Notes under the pieces: model-generated
Databases searched by the model: none
What the model saw: the letters and a program-made list of their open reading frames with translations, nothing else
Told to the model about the DNA's origin: nothing
DNA from: Pedobacter hiemivivus
Lineage (GTDB): Bacteria; Bacteroidota; Bacteroidia; Sphingobacteriales; Sphingobacteriaceae
NCBI RefSeq assembly: GCF_004331685.1
Contig: NZ_SJSM01000013.1
Location: forward strand, 1-64,000
DNA: 64,000 nucleotides
Reading direction: 5' to 3'
Shown here: positions 26,455 to 36,006 of the stretch, in pieces
Layout: each line of letters begins with the position of its first letter
How positions within the stretch are numbered: position 1 is the first letter of the stretch
Made by a program: the position numbers and the translations under genes

Positions 26455-26494
26455 AAATATCAGTAACGAGCTGTTGTTGGTTACTGATATTTTT
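26455..26494 (+). terminator. Strong intrinsic terminator of the histone-like gene
   Basis: AAATATCAGTAAC (26455-26467) pairs perfectly with GTTACTGATATTT (26480-26492) around a 12-base loop and runs into TTTTT. It stands 14 bases after the stop codon and 11 bases before the next gene. Confidence 0.92.
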
Positions 26495-26504
26495 AATAAA
26501 AAAT

Positions 26505-27494
26505 ATGTCGTATACACCCAACAGTTCTAGATACTCAGAGATGCAATATCGCCGATGTGGCAAAAGTGGATTAAAATTATCTGCAATTTCGTTGGGGTTG
26601 TGGCATAATTTCGGCCATGTTGATCAGTTAGAAAATTGTAGTAATATTTTAAAGTTGGCTTTTGATCGGGGAATTACTCATTTTGATCTAGCCAATAACT
26701 ATGGGCCGCCTCCAGGCTCAGCTGAAGAAAATTTCGGTCGTTTACTAAAACGAGATTTTTCAGGATATAGAGATGAGATGATTATTTCTACCAAAGCTGG
26801 TTATACTATGTGGGATGGACCTTATGGTGATTGGGGATCTAAAAAGTACCTGGTATCTAGTCTTGATCAAAGTTTAAAACGATTAAATCTTAATTATGTT
26901 GACATTTTTTACCATCATAGACCTGACCCTGAAACCCCTTTAGAGGAGACCATGGCAGCGCTTGACTTAATTGTCCGTCAAGGTAAGGCGCTATATGTGG
27001 GGATTTCAAACTATGGACCTATTGAAGCAGCCAGAGCAATCCAGTTGTTAAAAGAACTCGGAACTCCCTGTATCATTCATCAACCCAAATACTCCATGTA
27101 CGAACGTTGGATAGAAGACGGCTTGTTGGATCTGTTAGGAAATGAAGGTGTAGGTTGTATTCCATTTTCACCTCTGGCCCAGGGGATGCTAACTGATAAG
27201 TATTTGAAAGGAATTCCAAGTGATTCAAGGGCTGCAAAAGCGCACGGTGCCCTGCAACAAAACCAAATTACTGAAGAGCGGTTAGTGCAACTAAATCAAT
27301 TAAATGCAATTGCAGAGAGCCGTGGACAAAAATTAGCCCAAATGGCATTGTCATGGATACTACGTGATGACCGTATTACCTCGGTTTTAGTTGGTGCAAG
27401 CAAGCCAGAACAATTGGCTGATTCCTTAGCCTGTTTAAGCAATATAAGCTTCAGCAAAATCGAGCTTGATCAAATAGAAAATATCCTTATATGA
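26505..27494 (+). CDS. Aldo/keto reductase, YghZ-like (beta-subunit fold)
   Basis: A 329-residue NADPH-dependent reductase of the AKR superfamily. The catalytic tetrad is visible as Asp and Tyr in HFDLANNYGPPPGSAE, Lys in IISTKAGYTMWDGPYG, and His in YVDIFYHHRPD. The YGPPPGSAEENFG and DGPYGDWGSKK segments mark the YghZ/Kv-beta-related group, whose E. coli member reduces L-glyceraldehyde-3-phosphate and methylglyoxal. The substrate here is inferred. The gene starts close to the terminator of the upstream histone gene, so its promoter must be embedded there or read through it. Confidence 0.92.
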   Translation: MSYTPNSSRYSEMQYRRCGKSGLKLSAISLGLWHNFGHVDQLENCSNILKLAFDRGITHFDLANNYGPPPGSAEENFGRLLKRDFSGYRDEMIISTKAGYTMWDGPYGDWGSKKYLVSSLDQSLKRLNLNYVDIFYHHRPDPETPLEETMAALDLIVRQGKALYVGISNYGPIEAARAIQLLKELGTPCIIHQPKYSMYERWIEDGLLDLLGNEGVGCIPFSPLAQGMLTDKYLKGIPSDSRAAKAHGALQQNQITEERLVQLNQLNAIAESRGQKLAQMALSWILRDDRITSVLVGASKPEQLADSLACLSNISFSKIELDQIENILI

Positions 27495-27513
27495 TTTATT
27501 CCTATATTTAGGG

Positions 27514-28161
27514 ATGGAATCTTCGCAAAATTTACCAATTCTTGATGGTGTCGAACTCCGCGTTTTAGGCGTGCTGATGGAGAAATCGAAAACAACACCA
27601 GAGTATTATCCGATGACAATCAACGCGATTACGCTTGCTTGTAACCAAAAAACATCCAGAAAACCGGTTGTGCAATACGATGATCAAACCGTAATACTGG
27701 CATTGGACACTTTAAAAAGAAAAAGCCTTGTCTCTACAGCTACTGGCGGTTCAAGCCGTAGTGTAAAATACAAACATAATTTTGCTATTGTGTTTCCTGT
27801 TACCCCACCAGAAGTATCTGTAATTTGTTTGTTAATATTAAGGGGCCCCCAAACTCCAGGCGAATTAAATACGAATTCTGGAAGGATGTATGAGTTTGAA
27901 TCTCTTGATGAGGTACAAGCTGTGCTTGAAAGACTTTCTGATCCAGAAATGCCTTATGTATTACAGTTGCCAAAGCGCCCAGGACAGAAAGAGGTACGCT
28001 ATGTTCATTTATTAGCTGGCATTCCAGATCTTAGCCAGATTGATCAAGATGAAGCTTATACAAGGCCTGCTACTGAATTAGAAACAAGACTTGCTAAAGT
28101 AGAGCAGGAACTAGCAGAATTGAAAGAAGCTTTCGAAAAACTGATGAAAGAATTGTATTGA
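27514..28161 (+). CDS. YceH family protein (DUF480)
   Basis: A 215-residue cytoplasmic protein of the DUF480/YceH family made of two winged-helix modules. The family marks are VELRVLGVLMEKSKTTPEYYPMTINA (in parts), ACNQKTSRKPVV and LILRGPQTPGELNTNSGRM. A C-terminal helix from about residue 190 (ETRLAKVEQELAELKEAF) is likely a coiled coil. The biological role of the family is unknown. It follows the aldo/keto reductase by 19 bases and probably shares its message. Confidence 0.93.
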   Translation: MESSQNLPILDGVELRVLGVLMEKSKTTPEYYPMTINAITLACNQKTSRKPVVQYDDQTVILALDTLKRKSLVSTATGGSSRSVKYKHNFAIVFPVTPPEVSVICLLILRGPQTPGELNTNSGRMYEFESLDEVQAVLERLSDPEMPYVLQLPKRPGQKEVRYVHLLAGIPDLSQIDQDEAYTRPATELETRLAKVEQELAELKEAFEKLMKELY

Positions 28162-28194
28162 GGTTAGGTGTAGGTTAAACTATGATCTGTTTTG

Positions 28195-28614
28195 TCAATG
28201 ATGATATACTCTTTCATGAGCATGCATTACCGAAGAGCTTGGTTTAATGCTTCCAAAATCTATTTTTGCTTCAGGTTTGGAGTATTGACTAAGTAATTCA
28301 GTGTACTTTTCTAAAAGTGTGATATACTTAGTCATCCAGTATTGGATGGAACAATCCTCATTTTGATCTGTTTTATTACTCACTACATCTAGTGTAGCAT
28401 GATGTTTTGCATTGGCAAATTCTTCAGGAAATTCATTTGCAAAGTCATGGTTTATTGCTTGCCCAATCTTGCAAATAGTTTCAATATTTAAATGTCCGTG
28501 CTCAAACCAGTTGTAAATGGATGTTCTACTAACATGTAGTATTCGTGATAGTTCACTGATTCCGATTTTTGTTCGAACAATGCGTTCTATCACATCCCCT
28601 TTATTAGATGTCAT
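28195..28614 (-). CDS. Small helix-turn-helix protein, left bookend of the polysaccharide locus
   Basis: A 139-residue putative DNA-binding protein. An HTH spans about residues 5-45, with ISELSRILHVSRTSIYNWFE as the clear helix-turn-helix. A helical tail follows (YWMTKYITLLEKYTELLSQ). It is a paralogue of the protein at 54122-54484: both have VIER.V, IS.LSR.LHVSR..IYNWF, ICKIG.AI..DF..EFP and YWM.KYI.LLEKY.ELLS. That alignment places the start at 28614 instead of the longer frame from 28665. It is read away from the polysaccharide genes. Its DNA target is unknown; autoregulation or control of the locus is an inference. Confidence 0.85.
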   Translation of the reverse strand: MTSNKGDVIERIVRTKIGISELSRILHVSRTSIYNWFEHGHLNIETICKIGQAINHDFANEFPEEFANAKHHATLDVVSNKTDQNEDCSIQYWMTKYITLLEKYTELLSQYSKPEAKIDFGSIKPSSSVMHAHERVYHH

Positions 28615-29251
28615 AATTAGTCTATAGTTTAGATGAAACTTACTATACTCTAAAAAAATGCTCAAGACTAGAGGGATGTGCTAATCTCTATCTAAAGTTA
28701 AGTAAAATATTATGAATGAAACAAGAGTTATTTTTTTTTTATAAACATTGTCAACTTTTGTCTACATATACAAGTGTTGAAAGTCTCAATTAATCGAAAT
28801 GGTTTTGTTGTAAATAGAGGTAATTACGGCTTTACGAGGCTAAAGGTGTTGATTTTTCTCTTTTAAAAGAAGTGATAAATGGATTCTTTTAATCTTTTAT
28901 AAAATTAATTGTAAAGCTTTTGTAAACCCATGTGTATAAATTATACAATTGTACGACAACTCTAAAAATCACTTATCTTCTTGTGATATTTTGCATAGCT
29001 TTATTTCATGAAATTAATTGTTTAGCAGATGTTTCTAAACTGAAAGCTATATATAAATGTATAGTTGAGTTATTAATTATCTGATAGATAAATTATAATA
29101 GAAGAGAAAATATTTTATTAGCTATTTTCATTCAAGAATCAGCCGATGTAACTGATGTAGCGAAGCTATATACAATAGGAGTTAAAGATGGACTCTTTTG
29201 GGACCAGAATCCTCATAATCCTTTTCAAGATCAAATTATAAACCTCATAAA
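28615..29251. promoter_or_regulatory. Long A+T-rich intergenic region heading the polysaccharide locus
   Basis: About 640 bases lie between the divergent HTH gene and the UDP-sugar dehydrogenase gene. The region is A+T-rich with a run of T near 28730, holds a 15-base palindrome at 28933-28947 and ends in an open reading-frame tail (29088-29258) that lacks a start. No single promoter stands out. It must carry the promoter(s) for the long plus-strand operon, and it is the natural place for an operator of the HTH protein. Confidence 0.5.
28933..28947. promoter_or_regulatory. 15-base palindrome, candidate operator
   Basis: TGTATAA-A-TTATACA is a perfect inverted repeat around one central base. 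It lies about 320 bases upstream of both divergent genes' coding starts. It is A+T-rich and could arise by chance, so the operator role is only a suggestion. Confidence 0.25.
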
Positions 29252-29258
29252 ATGTTAG
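29088..29258 (+). pseudogene. Possible 5'-truncated ORF tail upstream of the UDP-sugar dehydrogenase
   Basis: A stretch of 56 sense codons follows two stop codons and contains no ATG, GTG or TTG before the protein-like part. The translation has a natural composition (ESADVTDVAKLYTIGVK, then [14 protein letters not shown]) and ends INLIKC, overlapping the ATG of the next gene. It may be the tail of a gene lost by deletion. I do not recognise the family, and chance openness cannot be excluded. Confidence 0.3.
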
Positions 29259-30544
29259 ACGCGCACACTAAAATCGCTATCATTGGCCTTGGCTATGTAG
29301 GCCTACCATTAGCCGTAGAATTTGCAAAAAAGTATAAAACATTCGGTTTTGATATTAATGAAGAGCGCATCGCCGAACTCAATTCAGGATTTGATCATAC
29401 ACTTGAAATTAGTTCGGATGACTTAAATCATGTACTTACCTATGATTGTACATTTCCGCTGGGTTTGTATTGTACCGGTGATAATGAAAAAATAAAAAAT
29501 TGCTCCGTATACATTGTTACTGTGCCAACGCCTGTAGATAAAAATAATCGCCCCGATTTAACACCTTTAGTAAAAGCAAGTATAACCGTTGGTCAGGTTC
29601 TTAAAAAGGGTGATATTGTAATTTATGAATCAACCGTTTATCCTGGTGTTACAGAAGATGAATGTGTGCCTGTTTTAGCTAAAACATCGGGTTTAAAGTT
29701 TAATATTGATTTTTTTGCAGGTTACTCGCCAGAGCGTATCAATCCGGGGGATAAAAGCCATACCGTAGCCAACATTCTTAAAATAACCTCTGGTTCTACT
29801 CCAGAAATAGCCGAAATTGTTGATCAGCTTTACAATTCTATTATCACCGCAGGTACTCACAAAGCTTCCTCTATTAAAGTTGCAGAAGCCGCTAAGATCA
29901 TTGAAAATGCACAACGTGACATCAACATTGCCTTTGTAAATGAGTTGGCTATGATTTTCAATCGTCTAGGAATTAATACCAATGAAGTATTAGATGCTGC
30001 TGGTACAAAGTGGAATTTTTTGAACTTTAGACCTGGTTTAGTTGGTGGGCATTGTATTGGAGTGGATCCTTATTACCTGGCACAAAAGGCACAAGAGGTT
30101 GGTTATCATCCCGAAATTATCTTAGCCGGACGTAGGGTAAATGATGGAATGGGGGCCTATGTCGCTGATCAGTTGATTAAACAGATGATTCAAAAAAATA
30201 CACAGATCATTGGTGCTAAAGTGCTGGTTTTGGGTTTTACATTTAAAGAGAACTGCCCGGATGTACGTAATACCAAAGTAATAGATATTATTAACCGCTT
30301 AAAAGAATACAATGTTCATGTAACCGTTCACGACCCATGGGCAAATGTAGAGAATGCGAAACATGAATATGGGATTGTATGCGAGAATGGGGAATCGAAA
30401 ACCAGAAAGTATGATGGAATATTATTAGCAGTTGCGCATCAAGAGTTTAAAAGCATTGATTTGAGAGAATTGTGTAAAAAAAATGGAGTAATATATGATG
30501 TGAAATCAATGCTCCCTGATGAATCAGTAGATTTTAGATTGTAA
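29252..30544 (+). CDS. Nucleotide sugar dehydrogenase (TviB/WbpA-like UDP-sugar 6-dehydrogenase)
   Basis: A 430-residue enzyme oxidising C-6 of a UDP-hexose or UDP-N-acetylhexosamine to a uronic acid. The NAD-binding motif is GLGYVGLP at residues 12-19. The catalytic cysteine is Cys268 in [13 protein letters not shown], and the UDP-binding C-terminal domain starts near 320 ([17 protein letters not shown]). The sequence resembles TviB/WbpO-type enzymes, which make UDP-GalNAcA or UDP-GlcNAcA, more than UDP-glucose dehydrogenases; the exact sugar is inferred. It is the first gene of the plus-strand polysaccharide run. Confidence 0.9.
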   Translation: MLDAHTKIAIIGLGYVGLPLAVEFAKKYKTFGFDINEERIAELNSGFDHTLEISSDDLNHVLTYDCTFPLGLYCTGDNEKIKNCSVYIVTVPTPVDKNNRPDLTPLVKASITVGQVLKKGDIVIYESTVYPGVTEDECVPVLAKTSGLKFNIDFFAGYSPERINPGDKSHTVANILKITSGSTPEIAEIVDQLYNSIITAGTHKASSIKVAEAAKIIENAQRDINIAFVNELAMIFNRLGINTNEVLDAAGTKWNFLNFRPGLVGGHCIGVDPYYLAQKAQEVGYHPEIILAGRRVNDGMGAYVADQLIKQMIQKNTQIIGAKVLVLGFTFKENCPDVRNTKVIDIINRLKEYNVHVTVHDPWANVENAKHEYGIVCENGESKTRKYDGILLAVAHQEFKSIDLRELCKKNGVIYDVKSMLPDESVDFRL

Positions 30545-30550
30545 AAAATA

Positions 30551-31999
30551 ATGGATTTAGAAGGGAGAACGGTTTACGGAGTTTTTTGGTCAATCAGTCA
30601 AGAATTAAGCTCTAAGTTTATAAGCTTTTTTATCACAATTATACTCGCCAGGATTTTGTCACCAGCCGAATTTGGCTTAATAGCCATGCTATCCATTTTT
30701 ATTGCAATAGGAAATTCATTATTAGACGGAGGCTTAACATCTTCATTAATTCGGACAACTGAGATAACACAAAAGGATTGCTCAACGGTTTTCTATTTTA
30801 ATTTAATTGGGAGTATAGTTATATATCTACTTTTGTTTCTCTCAGCGCCTTTAATAGCTAATTTTTATAATCAACCAGTGCTCACCAATGTAGTTCGTGT
30901 TTATGGTATTGCGGTAATCATAAATGCTTTTTTTGGAATTCAGCAAACACTCCTGGTTAAAGAGATGAGGTTCAAAACAATGACAATGATTCAGATACCA
31001 TCGGTTATAGGTGGCGGTATTCTAGGAGTTTTTTTGGCCACATTGGGTTATGGAGTTTGGAGTTTAGTATGGATGAGTTTACTTAATTCGTTTATATCTA
31101 CCGTATTACATTGGGGTTATTCTGCATGGCGACCAATCTTTTTATTCGATTCAAATAGCTTTAAAAATCATTTTAACTACGGTTATAAATTAACACTGTC
31201 GGGACTAATTGATAGGTTATATCAAAATATTTATACCATAATCATTGGTAAATTTTATATGCCTGCTCAGCTGGGCTTTTATTCCAGAGCTGATTCTATT
31301 AGTCAACTTCCTATTGGAATAATATCATCAGCGATAAATAAAGTTACATTTCCAATGTTTGTTAATATAGCACATGATAGCGAACAGCTTTTAAACGTAT
31401 ATAGGAAAGTAATGTTGCAGGTTCTTTTTTGGATGGCACCATCTTTAGTAGCATTGTGTGTAATAGCAGAACCATTATTTAGATTGATGTTAACTGACAA
31501 GTGGTTACCGGCTGTTCCTTACTTTCAAATTTTATGTATTTCAGGTATAACTTATCCAATACATGCCTACAATCTAAATATTTTAAAAGTAAAAGGACAT
31601 AGCAATTTATTCTTAAGGCTTGAGATCATAAAAAAAGTGCTTTGCGTTATTGGTATTATTTGTGTTTTTCCATTCGGTATTTACGGCCTCTTATACTTTC
31701 AGTTGATTTTTAGTTTTTTAGGTTTCTATATCAATTCCATTTATACGGTTAGATTTATCAATTACCCATTTATTAAACAGGTTGAGGACATATTACCAAT
31801 TTTATTTGTTTCTGGTTTAATTGGTGTAAGTTGTTATTTTTTAGACAAACTATTAGTTGCATCCAATTTTAATGATGCCTTCAGAATTATAATCGTGGGA
31901 CTCACTTACTTCGTCAGTTATTTTTCCTTGAGCTTCCTCTTTAAATTATCAGCGATCATTGATTTTAAACACTTGATCTTAAAAAGATTGTACCAGTAA
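30551..31999 (+). CDS. Polysaccharide flippase (Wzx/WzxC-like, MOP superfamily)
   Basis: A 482-residue integral membrane protein with about 12-14 hydrophobic segments. The opening (GVFWSISQELSSKF, then ARILSPAEFGLIAML) is typical of lipopolysaccharide biosynthesis proteins of the polysaccharide_synt_3 type. It should move undecaprenyl-diphosphate-linked repeat units across the inner membrane. It begins six bases after the dehydrogenase stop, so both are co-transcribed. The presence of Wzy-like proteins, Wza and Wzc supports a Wzx/Wzy-dependent route. Confidence 0.9.
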   Translation: MDLEGRTVYGVFWSISQELSSKFISFFITIILARILSPAEFGLIAMLSIFIAIGNSLLDGGLTSSLIRTTEITQKDCSTVFYFNLIGSIVIYLLLFLSAPLIANFYNQPVLTNVVRVYGIAVIINAFFGIQQTLLVKEMRFKTMTMIQIPSVIGGGILGVFLATLGYGVWSLVWMSLLNSFISTVLHWGYSAWRPIFLFDSNSFKNHFNYGYKLTLSGLIDRLYQNIYTIIIGKFYMPAQLGFYSRADSISQLPIGIISSAINKVTFPMFVNIAHDSEQLLNVYRKVMLQVLFWMAPSLVALCVIAEPLFRLMLTDKWLPAVPYFQILCISGITYPIHAYNLNILKVKGHSNLFLRLEIIKKVLCVIGIICVFPFGIYGLLYFQLIFSFLGFYINSIYTVRFINYPFIKQVEDILPILFVSGLIGVSCYFLDKLLVASNFNDAFRIIIVGLTYFVSYFSLSFLFKLSAIIDFKHLILKRLYQ

Positions 32000-32050
32000 C
32001 AGCATAGGTATGTTATTGGGTGTATATAATGAAAAATTTAATTGTATAGA

Positions 32051-32914
32051 ATGGAAACAAGTAGTGAAGAAATCGTGCTTAGTGTTTGTTGTGTCACTTA
32101 TAATCACGAAAAGTATATCGCTCAAGCGATTGAAGGTTTTTTAATGCAGAAAACGACTTTTAAATTCGAGGTGTTAATTGGTGAAGATTGTTCTACCGAT
32201 CAGACAAGAAAAATAGTAGATGAATATGCGTTGAAATATCCTGATAAAATAACGTTGGTTACTTCAGAAGTTAATGTTGGCGCTCATAAAAATGCAGTGA
32301 GGATATTTAGTAAGGTGAAGGGGAGATATGTCGCTCTGTGCGATGGCGATGATTATTGGACAGATCCTTTAAAATTACAAAAACAAGTTGATTTTCTGGA
32401 ACAAAATCAAGATTACATAATGTGTTGTCATTATTCAAAGCGAATTAAAGAAAATAATGAGATATATTATATGAATTTGAATCCCAAACCAATAACCTAT
32501 TCTTTTGAGGATATATTGTTTGATAATGATTTTGAAACGGTTCTTCTTTCTGTTGTTTTTAGAAATACCCCAGAAATCAATCAGATGTATAAAGCTGATT
32601 GGTTCTTTCAAAGTAATGCTCCAGATAGATTTCTCAAGCTGTATGCAACTTTTACATCAGGGAAAGATATTTATGTTTTGCCCGAAATAATGAGTTGTTA
32701 CAGAAAACATACCGGGGGGATCTGGAGTACGCTACATCCTAAAATCATAAAGCAAAAGACACTTAGCGATTTATATCTGATAATTAAAATTTTTAAATAT
32801 TCAAGAGTTCAGAAATTTAAGCTGCTGCTATATTACCTTAAAAATTACTTTCTGTTCGAAGTTAAAGACCATAGCATTCAAAATGCTTTTAGCACAATAA
32901 AGACTATACTGTAA
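32051..32914 (+). CDS. Family 2 glycosyltransferase
   Basis: A 287-residue GT-A enzyme. The nucleotide-sugar fold is seen at LSVCCVTYNHEKYIAQAIEG, the EDCSTD motif near residue 45 and the metal-binding ALCDGDDYWTDP near residue 95. An alternative TTG start nine bases upstream is less likely than this ATG. It probably adds one sugar of the repeat unit on the cytoplasmic face; donor and acceptor cannot be told. It lies between the flippase and the first O-antigen polymerase-like gene. Confidence 0.88.
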   Translation: METSSEEIVLSVCCVTYNHEKYIAQAIEGFLMQKTTFKFEVLIGEDCSTDQTRKIVDEYALKYPDKITLVTSEVNVGAHKNAVRIFSKVKGRYVALCDGDDYWTDPLKLQKQVDFLEQNQDYIMCCHYSKRIKENNEIYYMNLNPKPITYSFEDILFDNDFETVLLSVVFRNTPEINQMYKADWFFQSNAPDRFLKLYATFTSGKDIYVLPEIMSCYRKHTGGIWSTLHPKIIKQKTLSDLYLIIKIFKYSRVQKFKLLLYYLKNYFLFEVKDHSIQNAFSTIKTIL

Positions 32915-32957
32915 ATCAGGTTGTTACATTTAAAGGTGATTCAAAAAGTTTTTCAAG

Positions 32958-34109
32958 ATGAAATACATTAGGATAATTATTCTATTTTTAATTTTCTGTA
33001 ATCTTCCAAGTTATTTTTTGGCTAAGAGTAGTGCGTCCTTAGGTCAGCTTTTCAGCTATAGCACTTTTCTTCTTATAATAGTGTATTATATTTTTAGTAA
33101 AACTAAGAAGTTAATAGTTCCATTTGTTGTTTTAGGATTTTTATTCTTTTTGATCTCCATATTGGTAAGTGCAGATAATACTCAGACTTATCTAGTAACT
33201 CTAGTTAAGTATTTTATTGTCGTAATTATGGGCGCAATTGTAGTAAGTGATACAACTAAGGAAGAAATGTATATAGTCCTTTTACTAGGATGTTTAAGTA
33301 TAATTTACGAATCTATGTTTATAGAGGGCATAGGTGGTAGGTATAGGGGATTTTACTTAAATCCTAATGCCGCAGGTTACGCTTGTATATTGGGTTACTG
33401 TTTGAGCTTTTCTATAGATAATAGAAAACTAAAAATTGCTGGTCAATTGTTGTTTTCCATTGCGGGCTTTATGACTTTCTCCAGGACATTTTTGCTGATT
33501 TGGGTGTTAATTAATCTGTTTTCATTATTTATTAGTTATCAAAATGTTTATAAAATTATTGTGGGGGTGGTTTTGTTTAGCTTGTTTCTTTCTTTTGGTA
33601 GTAAATTAGATTTAAGTGCTAAAAGATTGCACGCTTTTTCAGGTATACTACAGGGAAAAGTAAATGATGATTTAAAAGAAGAGTCCAGAGAAGAAACTTG
33701 GTCACATTATTACAATAAGCTTCTAATTAACCCTGTTCTTGGCAATGGCTACCATTCTTTTAGTGGAGAAACGTTTGGGCGGGGAAACAATACATTCACC
33801 ATTCATAATGGTGTACACAATACATTTTTAATGATAATGGGTGAAGCTGGATTTTTTGTGCTATTATATTTTACATGGATTTACGGAGGCTTTTTAGTTA
33901 ATGGTTTTAGGATGTTTGGCAGTAATCCAGTAATTTTTTTTGTTTCATTTTCCTTAATAATGTACATGCTCACAAACCATAATTATTTTGAAAATAACTT
34001 GGTGCTGTTTGTTTCCATGTGGATCTATATTCAAATAGATAAGTGGAAAAACAATGAGGTTGAGACAACATTTGGTTATAAGTTAAACTTATCAAATCAA
34101 AGTATTTAG
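32958..34109 (+). CDS. O-antigen ligase/polymerase-like membrane protein (Wzy/WaaL), copy 1
   Basis: A 383-residue protein with about ten to twelve membrane segments and the Wzy_C/O-antigen ligase region in its C-terminal half. The periplasmic loop holds LGNGYHSFSGETFG and HNGVHNTFLMIMGEAGFF, the His-containing motif of the family. It is clearly paralogous to the protein at 48302-49387, from the first residues (MKYIRIIILFLIFCNLPSY) onward. It probably polymerises repeat units; ligation is the alternative. Its stop is three bases before the asparagine-synthase gene. Confidence 0.85.
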   Translation: MKYIRIIILFLIFCNLPSYFLAKSSASLGQLFSYSTFLLIIVYYIFSKTKKLIVPFVVLGFLFFLISILVSADNTQTYLVTLVKYFIVVIMGAIVVSDTTKEEMYIVLLLGCLSIIYESMFIEGIGGRYRGFYLNPNAAGYACILGYCLSFSIDNRKLKIAGQLLFSIAGFMTFSRTFLLIWVLINLFSLFISYQNVYKIIVGVVLFSLFLSFGSKLDLSAKRLHAFSGILQGKVNDDLKEESREETWSHYYNKLLINPVLGNGYHSFSGETFGRGNNTFTIHNGVHNTFLMIMGEAGFFVLLYFTWIYGGFLVNGFRMFGSNPVIFFVSFSLIMYMLTNHNYFENNLVLFVSMWIYIQIDKWKNNEVETTFGYKLNLSNQSI

Positions 34110-34112
34110 CTT

Positions 34113-35960
34113 ATGTGCGGAATTTATTTAACGAACATTCCTTTTACAAAGGATGAGGTAAAGTCAAAATTAAAAACGATACAGTTTAGAGGGCCTGATT
34201 ATATGGGCATTCAAAAACAATCTGATTTAACTTTTGGGCATTTAAGGTTGGCTATTTTGGACTTAAATGTTCGTTCTAATCAACCTATGCAATTTGAAGA
34301 TCTTGTAATTGTATTTAATGGGGAGATTTATAATTTTCATGAGCTACGAAATGATCTGATCAGTTTAGGATATTCCTTTAGTACAACTGGCGATACAGAA
34401 GTGCTGCTAAAAGGTTATAAAGAATGGGGAGCAGCCCTCGTCAGCAAACTAAATGGAATGTTCGCATTTGCAATATATGATTCCACATCAAGAAAAGTAT
34501 TTTGTTCAAGGGATCGATTGGGGGTAAAACCATTCTATTACTCATGGATCGATGGACAATTTGAAATCTGTAGTCAATTAAGGCCCATAAGTCACAACAA
34601 GCAAATAAATGAAGAAGCCATTTCGATGTATTTAGACTGTGGATATATTCCAAGCCCTTATAGCATTTACCAGAACGTTTATAAACTGCCTCCAGGAAAT
34701 AATCTTGAAATTGATTTGACTGAGCAAAAATATGAAATTAAAGAGTATTGGAATTTAAAGAAGGTAAAGGATACAGACTTGTCTTATGAAGAAGCTAAGG
34801 AAAAAGTACATGATTTGTTAAAAGAAGCAGTGAAAATACGATTGGAATCTGATGTTCCTTTTGGAACATTTCTTTCCGGTGGGATAGATTCAGCTTTGGT
34901 ATCGAGTATTGCGGCTAAAATTTCAAAAAATCCGATTCGTACATTTTCAATCGGATTTGATGATGCTAAATATGATGAAAGTAAAGCCGCTGCCAATTAT
35001 GCTAAGATTATAGGTTCTGATCATACAGAAACCATTTGCAAGCCAACTGATGTGTTAGAGATGATACCAAAATTGATAGCAGTGTATGATGAGCCTTTTG
35101 GAGATAGTTCGGCCTTGCCCTCCTTGTTGTTAAATAAAGTAACTAAGCAATCAGTTACCATGGCTTTATCTGGTGATGGCGGGGATGAAAGCTTTTTTGG
35201 TTACAATCATTTCAGATTAGTTACTTATGCAAGTAAAGTTACGCTTGTTCCGAGGTTGTTAAGAAAGTTAGCGTCAAAAATGTTGGTTTTAAATATCTTA
35301 GGGCGTAGAAATCAATCGTGTAAAGGGATATTAAATGTGGGTTCTAAGTATGATTTTATTGCCGGAATATTTGTAGGTTTTGATTCGCTTTTAAAAAAAC
35401 GTGATTTTAAATGGCTATCTCATTATAAAGGCTATCAAACCTGGTCAGAAAATTTGCTACAGGCAACAGCCGATTTGAATATCAAACTGTGGTTAGAAAA
35501 CGATAGCAATGCGAAAGTTGATCGTGCAAGCATGGCTTATTCAGTGGAGGTAAGAAGCCCATTTTTAGATTATAATATTATAGAGTTTGCAAGAACACTT
35601 CCTGTCGCATTTCGCTATGAAAAAGGAAATAGAAAAAGAATATTAAAAGACATTCTTAAAGACTACATCCCGGAAGAAGTATTTGATTTGCCCAAAAAAG
35701 GATTTGCCGTACCTCTGGATGGATGGATAAGAAATGAACTACGTAAAGATTTTGAAGAAAATTTAACTGATGATTTTTTACATCTGGTTCCCAACTTGAA
35801 CATAAAAAAGTTTAAATCGATGTTTCGGCAACATTTGGATGGAGAGTACGATTATTCATCCCATATCTGGAGACTATATGTGTTGTCGAGATGGTACCAG
35901 GAATTCGGATTTTATACTAGAAAAACTGCCAAAGAGCGTGTGCTTGTTTACACCAGCTAA
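34113..35960 (+). CDS. asnB: Asparagine synthase-like glutamine amidotransferase
   Basis: A 615-residue two-domain enzyme. The N-terminal class II glutaminase domain has the nucleophilic Cys2 after Met1 (MCGIYLTN), TIQFRGPDYMG and FNGEIYNFHELR. The synthase domain has the ATP-pyrophosphatase loop FLSGGIDSALVSS near residue 255 and ALSGDGGDESFFGY near 350. In sugar loci such enzymes usually amidate uronic acids of the polysaccharide instead of making asparagine. That role fits the uronic-acid genes here but is inferred. It is in a tight run with the polymerase. Confidence 0.9.
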   Translation: MCGIYLTNIPFTKDEVKSKLKTIQFRGPDYMGIQKQSDLTFGHLRLAILDLNVRSNQPMQFEDLVIVFNGEIYNFHELRNDLISLGYSFSTTGDTEVLLKGYKEWGAALVSKLNGMFAFAIYDSTSRKVFCSRDRLGVKPFYYSWIDGQFEICSQLRPISHNKQINEEAISMYLDCGYIPSPYSIYQNVYKLPPGNNLEIDLTEQKYEIKEYWNLKKVKDTDLSYEEAKEKVHDLLKEAVKIRLESDVPFGTFLSGGIDSALVSSIAAKISKNPIRTFSIGFDDAKYDESKAAANYAKIIGSDHTETICKPTDVLEMIPKLIAVYDEPFGDSSALPSLLLNKVTKQSVTMALSGDGGDESFFGYNHFRLVTYASKVTLVPRLLRKLASKMLVLNILGRRNQSCKGILNVGSKYDFIAGIFVGFDSLLKKRDFKWLSHYKGYQTWSENLLQATADLNIKLWLENDSNAKVDRASMAYSVEVRSPFLDYNIIEFARTLPVAFRYEKGNRKRILKDILKDYIPEEVFDLPKKGFAVPLDGWIRNELRKDFEENLTDDFLHLVPNLNIKKFKSMFRQHLDGEYDYSSHIWRLYVLSRWYQEFGFYTRKTAKERVLVYTS

Positions 35961-36006
35961 TTAATAGCTGATATATAGTATCCCATCAAATATTAAGGCT
36001 GATAAA

